From an uncultured SAR86 cluster bacterium (lineage in GTDB: Bacteria > Pseudomonadota > Gammaproteobacteria > Magnimaribacterales > D2472), in NCBI GenBank assembly GCA_902563835.1, contig CACEZB010000004.1, positions 1-64,000 on the forward strand: a DNA stretch of 64,000 bases. Reading direction: 5' to 3'. The position numbers and the translations under genes were made by a program. Numbering within the stretch: position 1 is the stretch's first letter; every line of letters starts with the position of its first letter. Shown one piece after another: positions 1-9,571 of the stretch. The notes beneath the pieces were generated by a model. It made no database searches. It was given only the letters and a program-made list of their open reading frames with translations, and was not told the DNA's origin.

Positions 1-44
1 TAATAAGATCAATCTAAATTAAAGAAATTCTTTAATATATTCTA

Positions 45-2522
45 TTAATTCTCTAATGCGTTAGCAGCCTTCCAATTCAAAAATCTATAATGGACCTTTG
101 TTTTTGCATCACCATATGGAATTTTTGTAAAATTTCTTATATCAACTAACGATGCATAAATGGCTGATTTAGAAATTTCATCATAATCATCATCATTTAA
201 GGCCCCAATTAGACTATCAACATATTTTGACTGCAGACCCATCTTAAAAGTAGTTGGCATTTCTCTTTGAACAAAAATACCTTCAAAAAGATCACTCAAA
301 ACCTCATCAGGTAAGTAAGTATTCCCATATTGAGAACTATCTACCAATCTTTTCATGACAGTAGGGTGAAGGATATGTGAAATAGCTCTTCCTTGAAGAC
401 CTAAAACTAGATCATGTAGTTGAGGGTCTTCATTGGCTCTTCTTCCTGGGCTATATGCAGCACGTTTTTCACTTTGAAGGTACTTAAGTAAATTTTCATC
501 AAATGTAAAAGCATTATTTGATAGAAGTTTTTCTACTATTAGATTCATAGCTTTTTTCTGATCTTCATAAGATACAGCCTCAAAAGGAGTTATATCTATA
601 TTGGAATCATTTATAATTCTATTTGAGTAAACTCCTCCAATGAGTTTAACAACACCATCAAAAAACCTTCCTTTTTCTCTTGTAAGGCTATAGAAAGCAG
701 ATCTAAATTCTGAAGATGTTTCTCCGTCAATAAGGAAAATGCTTGGTAGTTCAGCAATTTTCGCATCTAAAATATTAATACGATCTGATGTGTAAGAAAT
801 TGGGTCACTAGACATATCATATCTAACATTTCTAGGATCGATATTCACTCCTGGGGAGGACATTGCATCTCCATCCGTTCCAAAGATATATTCTGGTTGA
901 GAAGACTTTGAAAGAATATCTTCTCTTTCTTCTTCACTAAGATTTGGAGTATATCCAAACTCAATTGCCCACATGTCATATGAGCCTGGCCCAGAAGGGA
1001 AGTAATTTCCTTGAGTAACTCCTTCAGGAGCAAGGTTTATAGGATCGTAGTCCATCACAGAGCCAATGTGGTTATCACCAGTTATCGACACATCATGTAT
1101 TTCTTCAGCATCATATATCCAACTAGATTTAAAATTATGTCTTAAACCAAGCGTATGCCCAACTTCATGCATAGTAAGGGACACAATCCATTGTTCTAAA
1201 GGATCATTATCTTCAGAGTATCCCCATAACTTTCTATATGTATATCCTCTTTTTATAGCATTAAATTCTTGAACAATATCAGCAGCTATAATTTCACCAG
1301 TTCTTGGATTAGCTACACTTGGCCCATATCCCGAATATCTTGGACTTGGAGTTGAGGCCCATCTCACGACATTATATTTAACATCACCCGCATCCCATTC
1401 AGCATCATCAGGCTGTATTTTTGCAACTAATGCATTTTTAAAACCAGCTCTTTCAAAAGCTTTATTCCATCCTTCAATTCCTTTCACAACAAATGGACGA
1501 ATTTCTTTAGGAGTTGAATTTTCAACCCAATAAACAATAGGTTCGACAGGTTCTGAAAGTTCTGCTTCCGGATCTTTTTTTATAAGCCTCCATCTATTCA
1601 TTAAATCTCTAGCATTATTTGAATCATACGTTGATAAGTCAGTAACTTTTTCTGAAAAGTAACCAATTCTTTGATCAGCAACCCTAGGTTCAAAATTTTC
1701 ATCTGGCATTTCTACAAAATTATGAAGACCATCTATAAATGTATATCTTTTATCAGCAACTGAATCTATTGAACCACTAGCTTTTGGTTTGGGGTTATAA
1801 AAACCATACCTAACTTTAAAAGAAGTATTTTTTTCATAGTTTCTCACTTCATCTATATATGTTTTTGATTCATCTGGTTTACCAAGTATCAAGTTGTAAT
1901 ATTCCATATATTCTTTTGGAATATTTGGGGAAATACTTACGAGCATCTCACTCAAAAACATTCGATCTATGTTTATCAAGTATTTTGATTCTTCATTAAC
2001 AATAACAGAAAATCTTCCTAAAAATGCTTCAATAATATTTGTTATTTTTGATTGTGATATTTTGTTGGATTCGTCATATATAAACTTTGTATTTTTTTTA
2101 TACAAACCAATATCTTCTTTAAACTTTCTAAATTCGAATATAGAACCGTCGCCCAAATCACCTCCGCTAGAACCAGCATCTGTTGGCCCATTTAGAATAT
2201 AAGTGAAGTAAATGAATTCTTTATTAAGTTGATCTTCATTGATGATTAAATAGTATTTATCTTTTTCTGTTTCATGAAGAATTTCCATAAAACCGCTAAT
2301 AGTAATATATTCACCATCTTCTAAGAATTCTTCTATAGTTTTGTATTCCTTTTTCTTTTCAGGCTTACCTTTTAGTTTTTTTGACATTACATCATCACTT
2401 TTCTCTTCAGGTGAAGTTGCTTTTTTATTATCTTTTGCAAACATGCTGTTTGAATAAGTATTCAAACCAATAAAGATTATTGCGAATAAAAATATTTTTA
2501 ATAGTTTAGATTTATTGTTCAT
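45..2522 (-). CDS. Secreted zinc-dependent metalloprotease (DUF5117/DUF4953 type)
   Basis: Predicted periplasmic or exported zinc protease of 825 aa. The extended zinc motif HEVGHTLGLRH lies near residue 452 and gives three metal ligands and the catalytic Glu, followed by a conserved NFKSS. I chose the ATG at 2522 because AAAGGA lies just upstream and it places a signal peptide (MNNKSKLLKIFLFAIIFIG) at the very N-terminus; reading on to 2621 adds 33 residues unlike a signal sequence. A Lys/Glu-rich stretch follows the signal peptide. The length and motif fit the large metalloproteases with DUF5117 and DUF4953 regions. It is transcribed divergently from the SDR gene at 2588. The substrate is unknown. 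Confidence 0.88.
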   Translation of the reverse strand: MNNKSKLLKIFLFAIIFIGLNTYSNSMFAKDNKKATSPEEKSDDVMSKKLKGKPEKKKEYKTIEEFLEDGEYITISGFMEILHETEKDKYYLIINEDQLNKEFIYFTYILNGPTDAGSSGGDLGDGSIFEFRKFKEDIGLYKKNTKFIYDESNKISQSKITNIIEAFLGRFSVIVNEESKYLINIDRMFLSEMLVSISPNIPKEYMEYYNLILGKPDESKTYIDEVRNYEKNTSFKVRYGFYNPKPKASGSIDSVADKRYTFIDGLHNFVEMPDENFEPRVADQRIGYFSEKVTDLSTYDSNNARDLMNRWRLIKKDPEAELSEPVEPIVYWVENSTPKEIRPFVVKGIEGWNKAFERAGFKNALVAKIQPDDAEWDAGDVKYNVVRWASTPSPRYSGYGPSVANPRTGEIIAADIVQEFNAIKRGYTYRKLWGYSEDNDPLEQWIVSLTMHEVGHTLGLRHNFKSSWIYDAEEIHDVSITGDNHIGSVMDYDPINLAPEGVTQGNYFPSGPGSYDMWAIEFGYTPNLSEEEREDILSKSSQPEYIFGTDGDAMSSPGVNIDPRNVRYDMSSDPISYTSDRINILDAKIAELPSIFLIDGETSSEFRSAFYSLTREKGRFFDGVVKLIGGVYSNRIINDSNIDITPFEAVSYEDQKKAMNLIVEKLLSNNAFTFDENLLKYLQSEKRAAYSPGRRANEDPQLHDLVLGLQGRAISHILHPTVMKRLVDSSQYGNTYLPDEVLSDLFEGIFVQREMPTTFKMGLQSKYVDSLIGALNDDDYDEISKSAIYASLVDIRNFTKIPYGDAKTKVHYRFLNWKAANALEN

Positions 2523-2587
2523 ATATAGTCCTTTAAAAACAGCATGTAATTCTATCTTAGAAACAATCTTACTGATAGTATATAAGT

Positions 2588-3388
2588 ATGAAAAATTCTT
2601 ATGCGTTGATAACTGGAGCATCTTCGGGAATAGGCTTGGAGATTGCTAAAAATCTTGCTGCAAGAGGCTATAACTTAATTTTAACAGCTCGTAGAAAAGA
2701 ATTACTTGAATCGCTTGCTAAAGAAATTACTGATAAAAATAGTATTCACGTTGATCTTATCTCCATGGATTTAAGTAAATATGATGCGCCAAAAGAAATA
2801 TTTCAATTTTGTCAATCTAAAGACTATCAAATAGATCTTTTAGTCAATAATGCTGGATATGGCATAAAGACATCTTTTCATAATACAAGCATCGAAGATG
2901 AAGAAAATTTTATAAGAGTTTTAGGCACATCTGTAATTATGCTGACTAAGTTATTTATTCCAAACATGATTAAAAATGGCGGAGGTAAAATAATGATTGT
3001 CTCATCAGTAGCATCATTTGCCGCACCTTCAGCAATACAACCATTGTATGGCCCTATAAAAACTTTTATGAATAGATTCAGTGATTCCATTAATATTAAT
3101 TACAAGCATAAAGGAATTACTTCAACATCAGTCTGTCCTGGCTTTACAGTAACGGGGTTTCATACTGCAAGTGGAGTTCAAGAGCAAATGGATAGAGTCC
3201 CTAAGTTTATGGTATTTTCAGCTGAAAGAATTGCCAAAGAAGCAGTTGATGCAACTTTGGCTGGTAAAAGTCTATGTGTGCCAACAAAAACGTATAAATT
3301 TTTAGTATTTATGCTTAAGAATCTTCCACAATCAGTTTTAAGGTTAATTGGAACAGGGCTCGCTCCAGGAAGATACGATAGAAATTAA
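2588..3388 (+). CDS. Short-chain dehydrogenase/reductase
   Basis: Classical SDR of 266 aa. The NAD(P)-binding motif TGASSGIG is at residues 9-16, an Arg-rich segment after strand 2 (TARRK) suggests NADPH preference, NNAGYG follows strand 4, and the catalytic Ser and YxxxK (SSVASF, YGPIK near residue 154) are present. The C-terminus is basic. It resembles DltE/YqjQ-type SDRs of unknown substrate rather than FabG. The gene ends exactly where the convergent MBL-fold gene ends, with no spacer. Its substrate cannot be read from the sequence. Confidence 0.9.
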   Translation: MKNSYALITGASSGIGLEIAKNLAARGYNLILTARRKELLESLAKEITDKNSIHVDLISMDLSKYDAPKEIFQFCQSKDYQIDLLVNNAGYGIKTSFHNTSIEDEENFIRVLGTSVIMLTKLFIPNMIKNGGGKIMIVSSVASFAAPSAIQPLYGPIKTFMNRFSDSININYKHKGITSTSVCPGFTVTGFHTASGVQEQMDRVPKFMVFSAERIAKEAVDATLAGKSLCVPTKTYKFLVFMLKNLPQSVLRLIGTGLAPGRYDRN

Positions 3389-4039
3389 TTAAATTATTCC
3401 AAGAGCTTGATCTGATACAAAGGGGTTGGAACATCTTTCTGCTTCAAAAGTAGACATTGGCCCATGTCCTGGAATAAATTCAATCTCTTTACCAAGTGGC
3501 CATAGTTTATCTTTAACTGAATTTATTAGCTGGTCATGATTTCCACCTGGTAAATCAGTCCTTCCAATCGAACCATTAAATAAGACATCTCCAACCAAAG
3601 CTAATTTATTAGCTTCATTATAAAAAATTATATGTCCTGGAGTATGGCCTGGGCAAAAGTAGACATCTAATTTCTCATCCCCAAGCTCAACGATATCTCC
3701 TTCATCTAACCAAATATCTGGCTTACAATCTTTAGAAGGTAGGCCAAACATTTCACCTTGTTTTTGAAGTTCATCAAGTAAAAATTTATCCTCAATATGA
3801 GGTCCATGAATTTCTACTTTAAGTATTTCAGATAATTCAGTTGCTCCCCCAGCATGATCAATATGCCCATGTGTTAAAAGTATTTTTTCTGGAATTAAAT
3901 TATTGTTTTTCGCAATTTCTAAAAGAATCTCTATATCTCCACCTGGATCTACAATTGCGCACTTATTAGTATTGGAACAATAAATAATTGAAGCATTTTG
4001 TTGAAAAAGAGTGACTGGTTGAATTAAAGCTTTTAACAT
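3389..4039 (-). CDS. MBL-fold hydrolase, glyoxalase II-like (YcbL type)
   Basis: Cytoplasmic metallo-beta-lactamase-fold hydrolase of 216 aa. The signature THGHIDH (residues 56-62) supplies metal ligands, followed by GHTPGH, GDVLF and the terminal PGHGP motif. The short length and lack of the extra C-terminal glutathione-binding domain place it with YcbL-like glyoxalase II homologues rather than GloB. The likely reaction is thioester hydrolysis, for example S-lactoylglutathione. The gene is convergent with the SDR gene and divergent from the membrane-protein gene at 4075. Confidence 0.87.
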   Translation of the reverse strand: MLKALIQPVTLFQQNASIIYCSNTNKCAIVDPGGDIEILLEIAKNNNLIPEKILLTHGHIDHAGGATELSEILKVEIHGPHIEDKFLLDELQKQGEMFGLPSKDCKPDIWLDEGDIVELGDEKLDVYFCPGHTPGHIIFYNEANKLALVGDVLFNGSIGRTDLPGGNHDQLINSVKDKLWPLGKEIEFIPGHGPMSTFEAERCSNPFVSDQALGII

Positions 4040-4074
4040 AATTATTTTATAATATATGTTTTAATTATATAAAA

Positions 4075-5796
4075 ATGAATACCAAACATACAGAATCAAA
4101 ATTATTAACGAGACAGGCATCAAAAGAGGAAAATGATTTATTAATTTCAAGAATAGACTCTACTTATGAAGCAGCTAAACTAAGAAATACTTTATATGAT
4201 AAATCACCCGAAAATTTTCACACCCCAGTAGAGTTTTCATGGAGTGCTTTTTGGAAAACTTTCATTTATGAAAATTTACCTCCAGTATTTTTTTCACCAA
4301 TCGCAGCAATTTTTTTAGAAGGATCTCTTTCAAGGGCCTGGCATGTTTCACAAAACAGAAACCTATGTGCTTTATCTACTCAACACAATCCTTTACTTGC
4401 AATAATAATTTCTTGGTTAATTGTATATCCAGGTTCATGGTTGATGACCATAGCCTTATTCTTGGCATTGTTTACAGACACTCAATTAATTCAAAATATA
4501 GATACCTTTCAAATATGTTTGGCTTACTTATGTTTAGTTATGAGAAGACTTATTATTTCAGCTAAATATGGATTTTTTAGACCTGAAGAATTAGAAAGAC
4601 TTTGTCATCCAGCTCCAGAATGGAGTAATGATAAGACACAAAGAAAATTTATTGGTCAGGGGTGGAGTAATCCTGAGAAATTTCCTGGATTAATTGAAGA
4701 TGAAATGACATCAGCAATGGATGAAAATGATATATGTCTTCATGGCATTCCAATTGAAGTAGATGAAAGTGTTGCTGAGTTAATTTCCAAACAAAAGGGT
4801 AGTGATATCTTTTCTGCAAAGACATCCGCAACTAAAGAAAAAGAAATATCCTCAGCATTTTTTTTATTTAATATTATAAGATCAGTTTATAAAAAAGATT
4901 TTGTTTCAGGATTTAGACTTGTACTTTATTCAACAATGTTGGCAATTATTTTTACTCCACTTTTGATAAAATTTGTCTATGGTGTCTACCTGTTTGGAGA
5001 TAATGCACTCGAAAAATTTATTAGCTCTATGTCAATTTTTGGTTTTGTAATATGTTTTCAACTATTTTTCTTTGGGTTGGTTTGCGCTATAGACTTTCAA
5101 CGAAGAATTGAGACAACAAAAAAATTAGGAGAACTTGTTAGATTCCCTGGTATAAAATTCTCCTCTTTATTTGAATCAAAAGATGACACCAATAATAATT
5201 CAAGAATATTTATTGATCTTCAAAAAAGGGTAAATGTTTTTGCATGGATGAATATTAGAAATGTATTAAGATCTTTTGGAGAATCGTATCTTTATAGAAT
5301 TGAAAGTTATACAGCAATTTTAGTTTTTTACTCTCTATTTTGTGTTGGTATATTAAATTTAATTGTTTGGACAGAAATGAGACATCATATATCAACTATT
5401 TATCTTATAGTTGCAATTATTGTATGCATCTCAGGCATAAGCATTTATTCAATATTTAAAGCTATAAAACTTCAATCTTTGAGTCAAAAACATAGAGATT
5501 TTGTAAGAAATGAAATATTTATTATTGAAGAGGAAATTTGTGAGCTAGAAGAAGAAAATACTAATGTTCATAGGTTAAATGACCTTAAAAGCTCAAAAAA
5601 CTTATTAACACAAGTAGATGCAAATATTAACTATAAAGAACTAATATATAAACCAACAACTATTATGGGATATTCTGCAAATCCAGGTGTCATTGGATCA
5701 GTTCTAGGATTAGTTTTAACTGGTTGTCTTTTTGCTGTTCAGGGTTTTGTATCTACTGGAATAGAATACGACACTGCTGGTTGGTTTAATTTTTAG
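4075..5796 (+). CDS. Multi-pass membrane protein of unknown function
   Basis: I do not recognise this 573-aa protein. It has a soluble N-terminus, roughly eight or nine hydrophobic helices (near residues 80-100, 105-140, 145-160, 280-310, 320-345, 415-435, 445-465 and 540-560) and a Glu-rich, probably coiled-coil segment (IIEEEICELEEEN, around residues 481-500) before the last helix. No catalytic motif stands out. It lies alone between the divergent MBL gene and folE, with an AAATGC/GCATTT inverted repeat at 5799-5820 just after its stop that could be a weak terminator. Confidence 0.75.
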   Translation: MNTKHTESKLLTRQASKEENDLLISRIDSTYEAAKLRNTLYDKSPENFHTPVEFSWSAFWKTFIYENLPPVFFSPIAAIFLEGSLSRAWHVSQNRNLCALSTQHNPLLAIIISWLIVYPGSWLMTIALFLALFTDTQLIQNIDTFQICLAYLCLVMRRLIISAKYGFFRPEELERLCHPAPEWSNDKTQRKFIGQGWSNPEKFPGLIEDEMTSAMDENDICLHGIPIEVDESVAELISKQKGSDIFSAKTSATKEKEISSAFFLFNIIRSVYKKDFVSGFRLVLYSTMLAIIFTPLLIKFVYGVYLFGDNALEKFISSMSIFGFVICFQLFFFGLVCAIDFQRRIETTKKLGELVRFPGIKFSSLFESKDDTNNNSRIFIDLQKRVNVFAWMNIRNVLRSFGESYLYRIESYTAILVFYSLFCVGILNLIVWTEMRHHISTIYLIVAIIVCISGISIYSIFKAIKLQSLSQKHRDFVRNEIFIIEEEICELEEENTNVHRLNDLKSSKNLLTQVDANINYKELIYKPTTIMGYSANPGVIGSVLGLVLTGCLFAVQGFVSTGIEYDTAGWFNF

Positions 5797-5842
5797 AAAA
5801 ATGCTATAAAATAGGCATTTCTAATATTAATGGAATATAAAA

Positions 5843-6487
5843 ATGAATAAAAAAGTATCTAAAGAAGAGGCTTTAGAAGCCGTAAAAAATATTACCAAAG
5901 AGATTTCTGAGAGTTCACTTGAGCAAGAGGCGCTTGAGGCAGTCAAAACATTGATACTTTGGGCTGGTGATGATCCAGAAAGAGAAGGGCTAATAGATAC
6001 CCCTAAAAGGGTTGTTAAAGCATATAAGGAATTCTTTTCCGGATATGAAGAAGATCCAGAAGAGATATTAAGCAGAACTTTTGAAGAAGTTGAAGGGTAT
6101 GATGATGCGGTTATTGTTAGAAACATAAGGGTAGAATCTCATTGTGAGCATCATATGGTTCCAATTGTAGGAGTTGCACATATTGGTTATATTCCAAAAA
6201 AGAGAGTTGTTGGAATAAGTAAATTGGCAAGATTGGTCGATTTGTTTGGAAAAAGACTTCAAACACAAGAAACAATGACTGCGCAAATTGCAGATACGAT
6301 TGATAAAGTTCTCCAACCAAAAGGAGTTGCGGTAGTTATAGATGCTAATCATCAATGTATGAGCACAAGAGGTGTCCATAAAACTGAATCTAGTACTATT
6401 ACTTCAAGGATGTTAGGAACTTTTAGATCAGATAGTAAAGCAAGAGAAGAATTCATAAGTCTTATTCATTCACCAAAAAATATTTAA
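5843..6487 (+). CDS. folE: GTP cyclohydrolase I
   Basis: Converts GTP to 7,8-dihydroneopterin triphosphate plus formate, the first step of folate and pterin synthesis. The 214-aa protein has the type I signature: DTPKRVVKAY near residue 52, the zinc site ESHCEHH (Cys101, His104) and the second zinc Cys in HQCMSTRG (Cys172), plus GISKLARLV and QETMT. An acidic N-terminal extension of about 40 residues precedes the core. It is first in a tight run with maf and a PTPS-family gene, which suggests a pterin-related unit. Confidence 0.96.
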   Translation: MNKKVSKEEALEAVKNITKEISESSLEQEALEAVKTLILWAGDDPEREGLIDTPKRVVKAYKEFFSGYEEDPEEILSRTFEEVEGYDDAVIVRNIRVESHCEHHMVPIVGVAHIGYIPKKRVVGISKLARLVDLFGKRLQTQETMTAQIADTIDKVLQPKGVAVVIDANHQCMSTRGVHKTESSTITSRMLGTFRSDSKAREEFISLIHSPKNI

Positions 6488-7111
6488 ATGAATAGGTCTC
6501 TGGAATATTCCAGTATTAAACCTAACATTCCTATTATTCTTGCATCTGGATCCGAGAGCAGAAAACAAATGCTTGAAGAAGCAGGAATTATTTTTGAAGT
6601 TGTAGTTTCTTCTGCTGATGAAGATTTAATTAAGAATGAAATTTCATCATTACCATTTAGTGAGCAGGTAGTTCATCTAGCAAAGGCTAAAGCAAAATTA
6701 ATAAGTAAAAAATACCCTGCCAATATTGTAATTGGCGGAGACCAGATGTGTGTGCTTGGAGAAAAATTGCTTCATAAACCAGGCTCAAAAAATAAAGCCA
6801 TAGAAAGTCTCAAACTTTTATCAAATCAAACACATTTTCAGCATAGCGGAGTTTGTATTTATAAGAACAATGATTGTATTTGGGAATATTCTGAGTTAGT
6901 TGAACTAAAAATGCATGATCTTAGTGAGCCTGAGATTAAGAATTATGTTGAAATGGAAAATCCAATCCATGCAGCAGGATCTTATAAGTTTGAATCTTTA
7001 GGATGTAATTTATTTTCCCATGTGGGTGGTTCTTCTTACACAGTCAGAGGTATGCCACTAATACCGCTATTAAATGCTTTAAGGGAACTGGGCATAATTG
7101 ATTTAAAATAA
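6488..7111 (+). CDS. maf: Maf-family nucleotide pyrophosphatase
   Basis: House-cleaning nucleoside triphosphate pyrophosphatase of 207 aa. The N-terminal signature LASGSESRKQML (from residue 18) and the GGDQMCV motif mark the Maf/HAM1 fold. The ATG follows the folE stop without a spacer, so translation is probably coupled. The C-terminal half (AGSYKFESLG, GMPLIPLLNALRE) reminds me more of the Maf-like proteins of Alphaproteobacteria than of E. coli YhdE; that is an impression, not a computed result. Subfamily specificity (dTTP/UTP or 7-methyl-GTP) cannot be decided here. Confidence 0.88.
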   Translation: MNRSLEYSSIKPNIPIILASGSESRKQMLEEAGIIFEVVVSSADEDLIKNEISSLPFSEQVVHLAKAKAKLISKKYPANIVIGGDQMCVLGEKLLHKPGSKNKAIESLKLLSNQTHFQHSGVCIYKNNDCIWEYSELVELKMHDLSEPEIKNYVEMENPIHAAGSYKFESLGCNLFSHVGGSSYTVRGMPLIPLLNALRELGIIDLK

Positions 7112-7115
7112 TCTT

Positions 7116-7565
7116 ATGAAAACATACCAAATTATAAAAACATTAGGCCCTGAAAATGGATTTACATGTGCATATCGTCAATGGAGAGCTAAATCTGATT
7201 GCAAATATATTCATGGTTATAGCTTAGGTTTTAGATTTGTTTTGGAAGCTACTGAACTGGATGAAAATTCATGGGTTTATGATTTTGGTAGTTTTAAAGA
7301 GATACGTAAATGGGTTAAAGATAATTTTGACCATACATTATTAATAGCAAAAGATGATCCTGAAAAAGATTTTCTTATGAGTATTGATGATAAAAAAATT
7401 GCTAAAGTTATAGAGTTCCCTGATGTAGGTTGTGAAAAGTTTGCTGAATATACTTTCAATTTTGTTAATGAATATATTTCATCCGAAACTGATGGGCGGG
7501 TAAAATTAATTTCAGTTGAAGTTTTTGAGCATGGAGCCAATAGTGCAGTATTTAAAAATATTTAA
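7116..7565 (+). CDS. 6-pyruvoyl-tetrahydropterin synthase/QueD-family protein with altered zinc site
   Basis: T-fold protein of 149 aa related to PTPS and QueD, which act on dihydroneopterin triphosphate, the FolE product. The catalytic Cys (Cys29, four residues before the HG pair) and an Asp-His pair (Asp72-His73) are retained, as is a Glu near the C-terminus (Glu138). Of the three zinc-binding His residues only His33 remains: the His of the usual AAH motif is Tyr20, and the second His of HGH is Tyr35. It starts 4 nt after maf and overlaps cysS. It may bind another metal or have another substrate, so a QueD label would be unsafe. Confidence 0.8.
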   Translation: MKTYQIIKTLGPENGFTCAYRQWRAKSDCKYIHGYSLGFRFVLEATELDENSWVYDFGSFKEIRKWVKDNFDHTLLIAKDDPEKDFLMSIDDKKIAKVIEFPDVGCEKFAEYTFNFVNEYISSETDGRVKLISVEVFEHGANSAVFKNI

Positions 7566-8916
7566 TACATTAAATAGTAAAAAAGAAACATTCGAACCTA
7601 TTGATTCTAAGCATGTGAAAATATATGCATGCGGACCGACTGTTTATAATTATGCGCATATAGGCAATGCGAGAATGGCTGTTGTTTTTGATACTTTTGT
7701 AAGAACGCTAAAGGCTGTTTATCCAAAAGTAACCTATGTATCTAATATTACAGATATTGACGATAAGATAATTGAAGCAGCAAAAGAACAAGAGGTTGAA
7801 ATTTCTCAAATAACAAACAAGTTCACTAAAATTTATAACGAAGATATGGCAAGACTTAATGTTTTACCGCCAGATGTTCAGCCTAAGGCTACGGAATTTA
7901 TCCCTGAAATGATTAACTTAATTGAAGATTTGATTAGTAAAGATTTTGCATATGAAAAAGAAGGACATGTCTTATTTCATGTACCTTTGTATTTAAATTA
8001 TGGAAAATTATCAAATAGAAATAGGGAAGAACAGATAGCGGGTAGCAGAATAGAGGTAGCACCTTTTAAAAAAGACCCAGCAGATTTTATTTTATGGAAA
8101 CCAAGTGATGATACGCAACCCGGGTGGGATTCTCCATGGGGGATTGGAAGACCAGGATGGCATACAGAATGTTCAGCTATGTCTGAAAAAACACTTGGAT
8201 TGCCATTTGATATTCATGGAGGAGGAAGAGATTTAATCTTTCCTCATCATGAAAATGAAATTGCACAAAGCTGCTGCTCTTCGGCAAGTATCGATGATCC
8301 AACTTCTTATGCTAGATATTGGATGCACAATGGATTTGTTACGATTGATGGAGAAAAAATGTCTAAATCTCTAGGTAATATTATTTTAGTAAAAGACTTA
8401 ATTGAAGATCACCATGGAGAGGTTATTAGACTAGCACTTTTATCATCTCACTACAGACAAGGACTTGATTGGAATGAAAAAATAATCCATCAATCTAAAA
8501 AACTATTAGATAAACTTTATGCCATTCTTAAAGATTTAGAAAATACCAATCAAGATGATTCAATTCAATCAAACAAAGATGTAATTAGACCATTAATGGA
8601 CGATTTAAATACACCCGGCTTAATTGCAGAATTAAATAAAATAGTTAAAGAATTTAGCATGATAAAAGATGATGAAAAGCCAGCTGTTAAATCAAAATTA
8701 ATCTTTATTGGATCGATACTTGGAATCCTTGGAGATAAAAATTTTAATCATGTTTCTGATGAATTTAAAAATAAAATAGAAGAACTAATTCAAAAGAGAA
8801 CAGAAGCTAAGCAGGATAAAAATTTTGATAAAGCAGATAAAATAAGACAAGAACTACTAGACCTAGGGGTTGAAATAAAGGATAGCAGCGACGGAACTAG
8901 TTGGAACCTTAAATAG
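7543..8916 (+). CDS. cysS: Cysteinyl-tRNA synthetase
   Basis: Class I aminoacyl-tRNA synthetase charging tRNA-Cys. The zinc and active-site motifs are present: CGPTVYNYAHIGN (the HIGH motif as HIGN), WHTECSAMS, HHENEIAQS and KMSKS near residue 272. I prefer the GTG at 7543, giving 457 aa beginning VQYLKIFNTL, because it matches the family N-terminus (E. coli MLKIFNTL) and has GGAG 7 nt upstream; ATG 7531 and TTG 7516 are in-frame alternatives. The start lies inside the 3' end of the PTPS-like gene. Confidence 0.96.
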   Translation: MQYLKIFNTLNSKKETFEPIDSKHVKIYACGPTVYNYAHIGNARMAVVFDTFVRTLKAVYPKVTYVSNITDIDDKIIEAAKEQEVEISQITNKFTKIYNEDMARLNVLPPDVQPKATEFIPEMINLIEDLISKDFAYEKEGHVLFHVPLYLNYGKLSNRNREEQIAGSRIEVAPFKKDPADFILWKPSDDTQPGWDSPWGIGRPGWHTECSAMSEKTLGLPFDIHGGGRDLIFPHHENEIAQSCCSSASIDDPTSYARYWMHNGFVTIDGEKMSKSLGNIILVKDLIEDHHGEVIRLALLSSHYRQGLDWNEKIIHQSKKLLDKLYAILKDLENTNQDDSIQSNKDVIRPLMDDLNTPGLIAELNKIVKEFSMIKDDEKPAVKSKLIFIGSILGILGDKNFNHVSDEFKNKIEELIQKRTEAKQDKNFDKADKIRQELLDLGVEIKDSSDGTSWNLK

Positions 8917-9515
8917 TGGGAATTCATTCAACAATTAATCTACCTGAAGCGTATACAGATCTAGATCAAACTCTTAATAGCGCTGATTTAATACTTTCTG
9001 ATGCTGTTGCTAATGCAACAACTCTTTTTCATACACCAGTAGTATCTTCAATTAACGGAAAAGAAGTTGTATCAAGAGTGATGGTTTTGAGGGAGTTTAA
9101 TTTAGCTAATAAAATGATGAGATTTCATACCGATCATAGGGCCGCTAAAATAAAACACTTTACTGAAAATAATAACGTATCAGTAATTGGTTATGATCCC
9201 GATTTAAAAATACAAATAAAATTACAAGGAAAAATTAGAGTTCATTATGATGATGAGGTTACAGAGTCAGCGTGGAAGGAATCTAATGGACGTTCAAAGA
9301 AATGTTATTCAATAAAAGATGGGTCGACAAAAGAAATACTAGAACCATCTGAATATGATATTAAAGATTTTGAAGTTGAAGATGGTTATAAAAACTTTGC
9401 TGTTTTAATTTTTAATTTTAATTCTTTAGAATTTCTATATTTAAAAAGTTCAGGACATAGAAGAGCAATTCATAGATGGGGGAATGATCTAAAATCAACT
9501 TGGTTAGTCCCTTAA
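8916..9515 (+). CDS. Pyridoxamine 5'-phosphate oxidase-family flavoprotein
   Basis: FMN-binding split-barrel protein of 199 aa. The N-terminal half (VVSRVMVLREFNL, MRFHTDHRAAKIKHF) is the typical FMN-binding pattern, and the C-terminus (HRRAIHRW) resembles the PNPOx dimerisation end. It is closer to the Alr4036/PNPOx-like group than to PdxH, so the substrate is uncertain. The GTG start shares one base with the cysS stop, indicating coupled translation. Confidence 0.82.
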   Translation: MGIHSTINLPEAYTDLDQTLNSADLILSDAVANATTLFHTPVVSSINGKEVVSRVMVLREFNLANKMMRFHTDHRAAKIKHFTENNNVSVIGYDPDLKIQIKLQGKIRVHYDDEVTESAWKESNGRSKKCYSIKDGSTKEILEPSEYDIKDFEVEDGYKNFAVLIFNFNSLEFLYLKSSGHRRAIHRWGNDLKSTWLVP

Positions 9516-9571
9516 TATAATAAATAATGTATTATTTATACTCATTTTTAAATTTTATAGAGGAGAAAGAT

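Noticed and set aside
845..1272. Short open frames within the metalloprotease gene
   Set aside because: They overlap a well-supported long gene, lack family features and look like frame shadows.
5799..5820. Terminator after the membrane protein at 4075
   Set aside because: The inverted repeat AAATGC/GCATTT is short with a 10-nt loop and no proper T run, so it is not listed as a terminator.
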